Source: an uncultured Erysipelotrichaceae bacterium (lineage in GTDB: Bacteria; Bacillota_I; Bacilli_A; RF39; UBA660). Taken from it: a DNA stretch of 5,964 nt. The notes beneath the pieces were generated by a model, which saw nothing but the letters and a program-made list of their open reading frames with translations, was not told the origin of the DNA and did not search any database. The stretch spans positions 1-5,964 of the forward strand of contig CACXJP010000075.1 of NCBI GenBank assembly GCA_902768065.1, read 5' to 3'. This document shows positions 1 through 5,232 of the stretch, piece by piece (within the stretch, counting starts at the first letter, position 1; each line of letters opens with the position of its first letter). The translations under genes were made by a program, and so were the position numbers.

Positions 1-2
1 AT

Positions 3-344
3 AAAGATAATGGTGATAATAATATAGATACATCATTGGAGACAAAAAAAGATGGGAAAGTTGTTATTTATTTTTTTAGAGGAGAAGGATGTCCTCATTG
101 TCAAGAAGCAGAAGAGTGGTTTGATTCAATAAAAGGTGAGTATGGTGATTTGTTCACAATAGTTGATTATGAAACATGGTATAATCAGGATAATGCTAAA
201 TTGATGGAAGCTATTGCAAAGTCAAGAGGAGAAATAGCTGAAGGAGTGCCATATATTATTATTGGTAGTAAATCATGGAATGGATTTACTGAAAGTTATG
301 AACAAGAGATGATTAATGAAATAAAGTCAAATTATAGTTATTAA
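3..344 (+). CDS. Thioredoxin-fold protein with CPHC motif, 5' end cut off by the window
   Basis: Reading frame 3 is open from the window edge to a TAA, so 113 C-terminal residues are visible and the true start lies upstream. A TTG at 36 is in frame but has no ribosome binding site, and coding sequence continues before it. The visible part begins with a hydrophilic Asp/Asn-rich stretch (about residues 1-10), which looks like a linker after a signal or membrane anchor. A beta strand (VVIYFF) then leads into GEGCPHC, with the redox pair Cys30 and Cys33. GVPY near residues 81-84 supplies the cis-proline that faces the CxxC in thioredoxin-fold proteins. Together these show a thioredoxin/glutaredoxin-like domain, probably a thiol-disulfide exchanger or reductase. 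An extracytoplasmic, anchored location is inferred only from the linker. The substrate is unknown. No clear terminator follows it. Confidence 0.8.
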   Translation, partial: KDNGDNNIDTSLETKKDGKVVIYFFRGEGCPHCQEAEEWFDSIKGEYGDLFTIVDYETWYNQDNAKLMEAIAKSRGEIAEGVPYIIIGSKSWNGFTESYEQEMINEIKSNYSY

Positions 345-369
345 ATGGATATTTTTATTTGTGTATTTT

Positions 370-398
370 TTGATTTAACCATCTTTTTATGGTATAAT
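370..398 (+). promoter_or_regulatory. SigA-type promoter of the acyltransferase gene
   Basis: The -35 box is TTGATT (370-375), the spacer is 17 bp, and the -10 box is a perfect TATAAT (393-398) preceded by TGG (390-392), which makes it an extended -10. Transcription should start near 405. An imperfect inverted repeat fills the spacer and runs into the -10 box: TTAACCAT (375-382) against ATGGTATAA (389-397), with one bulge and a T-rich gap. A repressor bound there would block the promoter, but no regulator is identified. Confidence 0.7.
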
Positions 399-441
399 AT
401 GCATTATTAAAAAGGAATTAAAAGATGTTAGGGGTGTTTGT

Positions 442-1431
442 ATGGAACATAGTAATTTTGAATATAAAAAGTTATTAGAACTTAAAAAGATTTCTATACA
501 AGAATTATCTGCTTATTATAGAAAACTTCGTAGTTATGAGTATGATATAAATAAGCCACTAGAAACTAGTAGAATTAAGAAGAAAATTTATTTCTTAACT
601 AGATTAATATTAAAGATAGATCGATTATTAAGCGGTAGAAAATTAATTTTATTTGATGATAAGAGGTCTGATAATGTTTCTGGTGGTAAAGTATATGCAT
701 CCAGTCATGTAGGGAGATATGATATTGAATCTGCTATGGAAGCTATTAATGAGCAAGTATATTTTGTTATGGGTGATCCAGAAGAAACTTATAGAAATTT
801 TGAAGGTTTTTTCTTAGATAAGATACACGGAAGAATTTGTATGGATACTGGTTATAATATAAGTGATATATTTAAAAAGCATAAAGATGGACAACCTTTA
901 ACTTCTCGTGAATTAGAGTTGTATGAAGAATATAAAAAAGATAGACATATTTGTGAGGTAACATGTACTAGGAGAATTGCTGATAAAGATAATATACTAA
1001 TTTATCCTGAAGGTGCTTGGAATGTAACCCCAAGACTGACTCAAACTTTGTTCCCTGGCGCTGCAAGAATAGCTATAAATGGTAAAGGAGTAATTATTCC
1101 AATAGGTATTGTAAGAGATAAGAAAACATATATGGTAAATATTGGTAGTGAAATGAATGTATCTGGAGCGTGTGAATCAGATGTAAAAGATATTACGAAG
1201 TGGTTAAAAGAAAATATGAGTTCATTAGTTGGAGAAATAATATTTAGTAGTAGTGATATTGTTTCTAGGGATTCTTTAGGAGATTCGTATCAAAATGAAT
1301 TAGATTTTGTAAGGGATATAATGTCTGAATCTGAAAATGGCTATACATTAGATATAATAGAAAAGACTAGATATAATGATCCAGACTATCCAGAAAACGT
1401 TTTTGGATCTCAATATATAAAAAGGCTTTAA
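442..1431 (+). CDS. PlsC-like 1-acyl-glycerol-phosphate acyltransferase family protein
   Basis: This 329-residue protein carries the glycerolipid acyltransferase (LPLAT/PlsC superfamily) motifs in order. HVGRYD at residues 89-94 is the catalytic HX4D. YPEGAWN at 188-194 matches the acceptor-binding FPEG block. FPGAARIA followed by VIIPIGI (about 204-223) matches the downstream block with its conserved proline. The family moves an acyl chain from acyl-ACP, acyl-CoA or acyl-phosphate to lysophosphatidate or a related acceptor at the inner membrane face. Oddities are a roughly 85-residue basic N-terminus with an amphipathic segment (about 48-70) in place of a clear membrane anchor, and about 100 residues between the two catalytic motifs, longer than I expect for bacterial PlsC, with a charged insert around 145-178. 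The acceptor could therefore be something other than lysophosphatidate. The ATG at 442 has TAGGGGTG just upstream, and no alternative in-frame start is nearby. The gene has its own promoter and terminator. Confidence 0.8.
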   Translation: MEHSNFEYKKLLELKKISIQELSAYYRKLRSYEYDINKPLETSRIKKKIYFLTRLILKIDRLLSGRKLILFDDKRSDNVSGGKVYASSHVGRYDIESAMEAINEQVYFVMGDPEETYRNFEGFFLDKIHGRICMDTGYNISDIFKKHKDGQPLTSRELELYEEYKKDRHICEVTCTRRIADKDNILIYPEGAWNVTPRLTQTLFPGAARIAINGKGVIIPIGIVRDKKTYMVNIGSEMNVSGACESDVKDITKWLKENMSSLVGEIIFSSSDIVSRDSLGDSYQNELDFVRDIMSESENGYTLDIIEKTRYNDPDYPENVFGSQYIKRL

Positions 1432-1447
1432 TATGAAGCCTTTTTTT
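1419..1447 (+). terminator. Intrinsic terminator overlapping the end of the acyltransferase gene
   Basis: AAAAAGGCTT (1419-1428) pairs perfectly with AAGCCTTTTT (1436-1445) around a 7-nt loop, and the T-run reaches 1447. The last codons of the acyltransferase form the left arm and its TAA (1429-1431) is in the loop. Confidence 0.85.
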
Positions 1448-1455
1448 GTTATAAT
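1447..1455 (+). promoter_or_regulatory. Possible extended -10 promoter for the histidine kinase gene
   Basis: TGTTATAAT (1447-1455) is a TGN plus a perfect TATAAT, placed immediately after the preceding terminator's T-tract. The corresponding -35 position (1427-1432, TTTAAT) is weak. Transcription would start near 1462, giving an extremely short leader that begins at the ribosome binding site. Its use is inferred from the terminator isolating the downstream gene. Confidence 0.45.
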
Positions 1456-1477
1456 TTAAATTAGAGGAGTGATGGTA

Positions 1478-3538
1478 ATGAGTGGGATATGGTTACCAGG
1501 TGGGGCACTAGTATTATCAATTTACCTTGTAGTATTGTTTTTTCTAAGAGGATCAGTTAAGAATTATGAAACAATTATATATAAGAAATTAATTCTTATT
1601 AATTTATTTTATTCATCATTTGGAGTTATTATTTACTTATTTGCTATGCTTGTTGGACATTTATATTTAACAGGGGTATTGCAATCTTTTTATTTAATAA
1701 TGATGGATTTAATGATTTTATTCTTATTGAAATATGTTATAGAATTAAATAAATTTAATAAAAAAATAAGTAAAATCATGAATATGTTATTTAATATTAT
1801 TACTACTATAGTAGTATTATTTATATTAGCGTTACCTATGGATACTATTATTGAAGGAGAAACCGTGGATTTAAATGGACCAGCTTATTATGCTGCTATG
1901 GTTGAAGTGATATTATATATTTTTTTATTGATTGTTTTTTGTATATCATTATATGTTAGAAATAAAGACAGTAGAAGTAAGTTATTACCATTTGTAATTT
2001 TGTTTGTATTTTTTATTATTGCTTTGATTCTTCGTAGTTATTATCCGGAAGTTATTACTGAAACATTTATATTTACCTTAAGTTATTTAGTAATGTTTCA
2101 TACTATTGAAAATCCGGATTTACGAATCATTAAACAATTAACATTAGCTAGGGATCAGGCTGAAAGAGCTAATAATGCGAAAAGTGATTTCTTGTCTAGT
2201 ATGTCTCATGAAATTAGAACTCCATTAAATGCAATAGTAGGTTTTAGTGAAGATATTCAAAGTTATAAAGGTGAAATATCACCTGAAATAGTAGAAGATG
2301 CTGATTATATTATGGAAGCTTCTAAGACTTTATTGGAGATTGTGGGTAATATTTTAGATATTAATAAAATTGAAAGTAATAAAATGGAGATAATAGAAGT
2401 TAATTATAATTTTAGGAAAGAAGTTGAATCGTTAGCTAAAATTGATGCAACTAGAATTGGTGAAAAAAATATTAATTTCAAAATGAATATAGCACCAGAC
2501 ATTCCTTATGAATTAGTTGGTGATAAAAGTAAGGTAAAAGAGATAATTAATAATTTATTAACTAATGCAATTAAATATACAGAACAGGGTGAAATAGAGT
2601 TAACTGTAAAATGTATAAATCAAAATGATATATGTAATTTAATAATTAGTGTTAGAGATACAGGAAGAGGAATCAAAACAGAGAATATTGATAAATTATT
2701 TACTAAGTTTGAACGATTAGATGTAGAAAAGAATTCTACTACTGAGGGAACAGGCTTAGGATTAGCAATTACAAAAGCATTAGTAGATATGATGGGTGGT
2801 AAAATTAATGTTCAATCTACATTTGGACAAGGCTCAATTTTTGTAGTTCAAATACCACAAAAGATAAGTCAAATGGTTAATCCAAATCAAACAATTCAAA
2901 TTAATATTGCTCCAATTCAACAGGCTATTCAACAAACTGTTAAGGAAGAAATAGTAGTGCCTAAGGGATTTAATAGTAAAAAAGTATTAATTGTCGATGA
3001 CAACAAATTAAATATTAAAGTTGCTCGTAGGGCATTACAAGATTTTAATTTTGAAATTGATGAGTGCTATGATGGCATGGAATGTTTAGATAAGGTTGTA
3101 AATGGAGATGAATATGACTTAATATTAATGGATATAATGATGCCTAATATGAGTGGTGAAACAGCTCTAGCTAAGTTAAAAGAAAATCCAAATTATAAGA
3201 TACCAACTATTGCTTTAACTGCTGATGCTATTGCAGGTGCAAAGGAAAAATATTTAAGTGAAGGATTTATTGATTATATTGCTAAGCCATTTAGTAAAGA
3301 TCAAATAAAAGAAAAACTAGATTTAGTATTTGATGCAGGAGTTCAGCAAGTTGATATGAATTCAGTCATTTCTACTGAAAAAAAAGAGATTGTAGATTCT
3401 ATTTCTGATTCAGTACAAGGGCAAACTCAATCAGTAGAACATGATGATAATATACCTAAATATAAACCGTCAGTTGATAGATTTGCTGATGTAGAAGCAC
3501 ATGTGTTTGGAGAAGAAAATGATAAAAAGGATGAATAA
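1478..3538 (+). CDS. Membrane-bound hybrid sensor histidine kinase with C-terminal receiver domain
   Basis: Numbering is from the ATG at 1478 (686 residues), chosen because AGAGGAG (1463-1469) lies 8 nt upstream; GTG 1469 and ATG 1472 overlap or crowd that site. The N-terminal 210 residues form about seven hydrophobic segments (roughly 4-24, 37-59, 65-88, 101-120, 137-160, 169-187, 194-209), with no obvious extracellular sensor domain. A coiled linker follows, then HisKA with SHEIRTP (phosphoacceptor His244), then HATPase_c with an N box NNLLTNAIKY (about 358-367), DTGRG at 394-398 and EGTGLGL at 423-429. A Gln/Asn-rich linker (about 468-491) leads to a receiver domain (about 501-618) with acidic Asp507/508, phosphoacceptor Asp552, Thr581 and Lys603. 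All catalytic residues are present, so it should autophosphorylate and pass phosphate internally from His to Asp. A hydrophilic tail of about 66 residues follows. No Hpt protein, separate response regulator or signal can be named from the window. Confidence 0.92.
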   Translation: MSGIWLPGGALVLSIYLVVLFFLRGSVKNYETIIYKKLILINLFYSSFGVIIYLFAMLVGHLYLTGVLQSFYLIMMDLMILFLLKYVIELNKFNKKISKIMNMLFNIITTIVVLFILALPMDTIIEGETVDLNGPAYYAAMVEVILYIFLLIVFCISLYVRNKDSRSKLLPFVILFVFFIIALILRSYYPEVITETFIFTLSYLVMFHTIENPDLRIIKQLTLARDQAERANNAKSDFLSSMSHEIRTPLNAIVGFSEDIQSYKGEISPEIVEDADYIMEASKTLLEIVGNILDINKIESNKMEIIEVNYNFRKEVESLAKIDATRIGEKNINFKMNIAPDIPYELVGDKSKVKEIINNLLTNAIKYTEQGEIELTVKCINQNDICNLIISVRDTGRGIKTENIDKLFTKFERLDVEKNSTTEGTGLGLAITKALVDMMGGKINVQSTFGQGSIFVVQIPQKISQMVNPNQTIQINIAPIQQAIQQTVKEEIVVPKGFNSKKVLIVDDNKLNIKVARRALQDFNFEIDECYDGMECLDKVVNGDEYDLILMDIMMPNMSGETALAKLKENPNYKIPTIALTADAIAGAKEKYLSEGFIDYIAKPFSKDQIKEKLDLVFDAGVQQVDMNSVISTEKKEIVDSISDSVQGQTQSVEHDDNIPKYKPSVDRFADVEAHVFGEENDKKDE

Positions 3539-3548
3539 TCCTTTTTTT
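3524..3548 (+). terminator. Intrinsic terminator overlapping the end of the histidine kinase gene
   Basis: AAAAAGGAT (3524-3532) pairs with ATCCTTTTT (3538-3546) around a 5-nt loop (3533-3537), and the T-run continues to 3548. The final Lys-Lys-Asp codons lie in the left arm. The TAA stop (3536-3538) lies mainly in the loop. Confidence 0.85.
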
Positions 3549-3781
3549 GCAGGGATTGGGATATTCCCATATTGTGTTTGTAACAAGTTTGAAAACATGC
3601 ACTACAAATACCTTGCTTGCTAATATAAGTAAATTCGAATTTGTATTACAACTTCAGTCCTTGTTAGTAAATAGTTATATATTGTTTTTAATTGTTGGGT
3701 ATGATATTATATTAGTGAATGGCGATGGTATATCTTTGGATTCTATCTAGGCAAGTTGGATGCGTCTAGCTTGCTTTTTTT
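3549..3781 (+). ncRNA. Candidate structured small RNA of about 200-230 nt, family not identified
   Basis: The segment sits between two terminators, is visibly richer in G and C than its surroundings, and lacks convincing coding capacity. It can fold into nested long-range helices in a rod-like arrangement. GATAT and CCAT (within 3560-3570) pair with ATGG and ATATC (within 3725-3734). TGTTT (3575-3579) pairs with AAATA (3669-3673), including one G-T pair. TAACAAG (3581-3587) pairs with CTTGTTA (3660-3666). TTGAA (3589-3593) pairs with TTCAG (3653-3657). TACAAAT (3603-3609) pairs with ATTTGTA (3639-3645). A strong terminator ends it at about 3781. A rod with a large 3'-side bulge recalls 6S RNA in size and outline, but I do not recognise the 6S signature, so no name is given. 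Its promoter is unclear: AATAAT (3534-3539), inside the kinase terminator, could be a -10 but lacks a -35. The alternative is untranslated junction DNA of the adjacent element. Confidence 0.42.
3751..3781 (+). terminator. Strong intrinsic terminator with UGCG loop
   Basis: GCAAGTTGGA (3751-3760) pairs with TCTAGCTTGC (3765-3774) through ten pairs, two of them G-T, closed by a TGCG tetraloop and followed by seven T. The opposite strand has no T-run after the stem, so it works on the + strand only. No convincing protein gene precedes it, so it most likely ends a noncoding transcript. Confidence 0.85.
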
Positions 3782-3793
3782 GATTATAAAAAC

Positions 3794-3821
3794 TTGAAAT
3801 TTTACAAAAAAGTGTTATTAT
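3794..3821 (+). promoter_or_regulatory. SigA-type promoter ahead of the leader region
   Basis: The -35 box is TTGAAA (3794-3799), the spacer is 16 bp, and the -10 box is TATTAT (3816-3821) with a TGT just before it (3813-3815), giving an extended -10. Transcription should begin near 3828, about 145 nt before the first strong gene start at 3974. Confidence 0.65.
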
Positions 3822-3848
3822 AAAAAAACAATTAATTAATTGGAGCTG

Positions 3849-3899
3849 ATGTCTAATGAGAAGTATAGCACTTTTAATTTATATACAAAACCAATTTAG
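3849..3899 (+). CDS. Possible 16-residue leader peptide
   Basis: ATG at 3849 opens a short frame encoding MSNEKYSTFNLYTKPI and closing at TAG. TGGAG lies 3 nt upstream, which is tight but usable. It lies between the predicted transcription start and the terminator at 3923-3959. Its composition is not an obvious run of one amino acid as in biosynthetic attenuators. It could instead be the remnant of a longer gene's N-terminus or a chance frame. Confidence 0.3.
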   Translation: MSNEKYSTFNLYTKPI

Positions 3900-3922
3900 T
3901 TTATTAATTAATGAATTCAATG

Positions 3923-3959
3923 AGAGAAATTGACTTTAATGTCTTTTTTTCTCTTTTTT
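3923..3959 (+). terminator. Terminator or attenuator just upstream of a ribosome binding site
   Basis: AGAGAAA (3923-3929, read as A-G-A-G-A-A-A) pairs with TTTCTCT (3948-3954). An inner GAC (3932-3934) pairs with GTC (3941-3943) around TTTAAT. Five further T follow. The AGGAGG of the next gene begins at 3963, so the hairpin lies inside that gene's leader rather than after an upstream gene, as expected for an attenuator. Confidence 0.6.
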
Positions 3960-3973
3960 GTTAGGAGGGTTTT

Positions 3974-4312
3974 ATGGTTAAGTATGATAATGAAGGAAAT
4001 ATTATTGTTGATTTGTTAGATGATAGTAGAGTAATTTCTAAAGAAACGATTAGGTAAGAAAATTATAAACAATATAAGAAGGATTTTGACGAAATAGTAG
4101 AACTTCTTGCTTTAAATAAGTTGTATCATAGTTTATATACTGAAATATTAGACTATCATATATCGGATGATTTAGAATTTATAACATTAGCAAATGAGAC
4201 TTATAAAACTGCAACACGTGTTAAAGAAGTACCAATTTTGCTAAAAGAAGATAATCAGATATTTACCATGGATAAGTCATTATATAAAATGTATTATGAG
4301 TTGTGCTGCTAA
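3974..4312 (+). pseudogene. Unrecognised ORF interrupted by an in-frame TAA
   Basis: A strong AGGAGG (3963-3968), 5 nt before ATG 3974, starts a frame that reads 27 codons (MVKYDNEGNII at the start) to a TAA at 4055-4057. The same frame then stays open to TAA 4310-4312. The second part is hydrophilic and protein-like, with ENYKQYKKDFDEIVELL straight after the stop and LEFITLANETYK and VPILLKEDNQIF further on. Read through, it would be a 112-codon product. The continuity of frame and style suggests one gene split by a nonsense change such as CAA or GAA to TAA. Alternatives are a genuine 27-residue peptide followed by an internally started gene (TTG 4121 is in frame but lacks a ribosome binding site), stop-codon readthrough, or a sequencing error. 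I do not recognise the family. It is the first gene after the attenuator-like leader and lies in the recombinase-linked module. Confidence 0.5.
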
Positions 4313-4345
4313 TTATTAATTAAAGTTAAAAGATCATGGAGTAAG

Positions 4346-4570
4346 TTGAATGAGGTTGAAAGATTTATTATAAAAAGTCTGGAGTTTGATATTCCACCAG
4401 ATACTGATGAAGATATTTCTTATAAATTAAAATATGATTCAAAAAAGTATTATCAATACAAAGAAAGTGGATTTATTAAGTTGGGTATGCAATTAAAAGT
4501 TAGTGATGCTAGAAATGCTAAGTTAACTCCTTATAAGCAAGTAGAAAATATAAATGTAGATTTTTACTAA
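4346..4570 (+). CDS. Hypothetical 74-residue protein
   Basis: The frame starts at TTG 4346 with GGAG (4338-4341) 4 nt upstream. The nearby ATG 4336 meets a stop two codons later. The product is hydrophilic, with no membrane segment or signal peptide; it has an acidic PPDTDEDISYKLKYD region (about residues 17-31), a Lys/Tyr-rich middle and a VSDARNAKL segment near residue 52. I recognise no family. It lies in the same reading frame as the interrupted ORF upstream, with only the TAA at 4310 between the two open stretches and a further 33 nt open before the TTG. It may therefore be the C-terminal part of the same broken gene rather than an independent one. The gene ends about 40 nt before a terminator. 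Confidence 0.45.
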   Translation: MNEVERFIIKSLEFDIPPDTDEDISYKLKYDSKKYYQYKESGFIKLGMQLKVSDARNAKLTPYKQVENINVDFY

Positions 4571-4612
4571 AAGAGAAAAAAATTCCTAGAAAAATTACTA
4601 AAAAAAATATAT

Positions 4613-4642
4613 AAAAGTTCTCAATAAAGTGGGAACTTTTTT
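4613..4642 (+). terminator. Intrinsic terminator after the small unknown genes
   Basis: AAAAGTTCTC (4613-4622) pairs with GGGAACTTTT (4631-4640) through ten pairs, one of them G-T, around an 8-nt loop, with six T at 4637-4642. It separates the 3974-4570 block from the helix-turn-helix gene. Confidence 0.85.
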
Positions 4643-4660
4643 ACTATGGTTTAAATAAAT

Positions 4661-4692
4661 GGCCTTTTGGATAATTATAGTGAACAGAGGCC
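4661..4692 (+). promoter_or_regulatory. GGCC-based inverted repeat upstream of the helix-turn-helix gene
   Basis: GGCCTTT (4661-4667) can pair with AGAGGCC (4686-4692), with one G-T pair, around an 18-nt AT-rich gap. A weak -10-like GATAAT (4670-4675) lies in the gap, without a good -35. No T-run follows, so it is not a terminator. It could be an operator, possibly for the HTH protein encoded just downstream, or an mRNA structure near the ribosome binding site. Confidence 0.35.
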
Positions 4693-4723
4693 GAAGCTCA
4701 GTAATTTGAAAAGGAGATAAAAT

Positions 4724-5128
4724 ATGAAAGATGATTATATTGTGATATATGCGGTTGTACCTAAATATATCTATGAAACAAAAGAACTAACACCAGAAGA
4801 TAAGCTTATTGCTGAGCGTATTATTTATTTATGTAAAAAGGAGGGGTATTGTTGGATAACAAATAGAACTTTATCAGAAATGTATCATATAACCATTGAT
4901 ACTGCTTCTAAGCATATTAGAAAACTCGAAAAATTTAGACTTATTAAATGCATATATGATCATGATGATAAAAACACAAAACGTATCATTCGTTTAGTAG
5001 ATGATATATGGAATAAGTATTCTATAAGAGATAGATTAAATAATCCAGATGATATAGTTTATTTAAACAGACATAATAATAAATATAATAAGAATGAATA
5101 TAAATGTATTAGTACCTTCATGGCTTAA
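4724..5128 (+). CDS. Winged-helix replication-initiator-like protein, C-terminus frameshifted
   Basis: ATG 4724 has a strong AAGGAG (4711-4716) 7 nt upstream. In 134 residues the protein has a beta-rich start (YIVIYAVVPKYIY) and then a helical block from about residue 23 to 40. A helix-turn-helix follows at about 47-75, with NRTLSEMYHITIDTASKHIR as the core and KLEKFRLIK leading into the wing. This pattern matches the HTH_36-type domain of plasmid and phage replication initiators and replisome organizers in Firmicutes. The role is probably DNA binding at an origin or regulatory site of the mobile element, inferred from fold and context. The last residues (CISTFMA) look unnatural, while another frame just downstream reads VPSWLNEKAEIV and continues to TAG 5204. 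One extra base, for example in the AAA at 5102-5104, would explain this; correcting it gives a 159-residue protein. It may be inactive if the missing tail matters. Confidence 0.7.
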   Translation: MKDDYIVIYAVVPKYIYETKELTPEDKLIAERIIYLCKKEGYCWITNRTLSEMYHITIDTASKHIRKLEKFRLIKCIYDHDDKNTKRIIRLVDDIWNKYSIRDRLNNPDDIVYLNRHNNKYNKNEYKCISTFMA

Positions 5129-5204
5129 TGAGAAAGCTGAAATTGTTCCACCAAGTTTAGAAGAAATAGAAGAAATGGAAACTATTTTAAATAGTTTGAA
5201 TTAG
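5105..5204 (+). pseudogene. Frameshifted C-terminal tail of the helix-turn-helix gene
   Basis: In the frame one base ahead of the HTH gene, codons from about 5106 read VLVPSWLNEKAEIVPPS, then an acidic helix rich in Glu (LEEIEEME), ending at TAG 5202-5204. A tryptophan-containing short motif followed by a Glu-rich C-terminal helix is what I would expect at the end of such initiator-like proteins. The open stretch begins at 5067, and an ATG at 5094 has no ribosome binding site, so independent translation is unlikely. Confidence 0.5.
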
Positions 5205-5232
5205 ATAATCATAGATTTTAATAGGTGGTTTT

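Larger units (their letters stand above)
3828..3960 (+). promoter_or_regulatory. Structured 5' leader with leader ORF and terminator, attenuator-like
   Basis: The predicted transcript starts with a left arm running from ATTAATTAAT (3831-3840) into TGG (3841-3843). A right arm has CCA (3891-3893) and ATTAATTAAT (3903-3912), with an unpaired stretch between them. Closing this hairpin would bury TGGAG (3841-3845), the ribosome binding site of the 16-codon ORF at 3849. A terminator hairpin follows at 3923-3959, directly before the AGGAGG of the next gene. Leader ORF, early hairpin and terminator in this order resemble translation-linked attenuation. I see no match to a known riboswitch or T-box, and I found no explicit antiterminator pairing. 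Confidence 0.45.

Noticed and set aside
379..392. CCAT-CTTTTT-ATGG hairpin after the thioredoxin-like gene as its terminator
   Set aside because: Four base pairs with the T-run in the loop rather than after the stem is not a terminator; it fits better as dyad symmetry within the promoter.
425..478. 17-codon ORF starting at ATG 425, preceded by AAAGGA
   Set aside because: It overlaps the acyltransferase start out of frame. The spacing is plausible, but there is no other support, and GGGGTG explains the real start at 442.
3557..3569. Perfect short inverted repeat TGGGATATTCCCA
   Set aside because: The loop is only 3 nt and there is no T-run after it, so it is not a terminator. It competes with the longer pairing to 3725-3734 and is mentioned only as an alternative fold.
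3547..3750. 67-codon open frame starting with TTG inside the kinase terminator
   Set aside because: No ribosome binding site, the start lies in the terminator T-run, the composition is unlike the neighbouring proteins, and the region has RNA-like secondary structure; it is better explained as noncoding.
4121..4312. Independent gene starting at TTG 4121
   Set aside because: No ribosome binding site precedes the TTG, and the same frame is open and coding-like back to the TAA at 4055, so it is treated as part of the interrupted ORF.
4686..4716. tRNA-like stretch (GCCGAAGCTCAGT resembles an acceptor arm plus D-arm)
   Set aside because: No matching GG-AGC half of the D-arm, anticodon arm, T-arm or 3' acceptor follows; it runs straight into a ribosome binding site.
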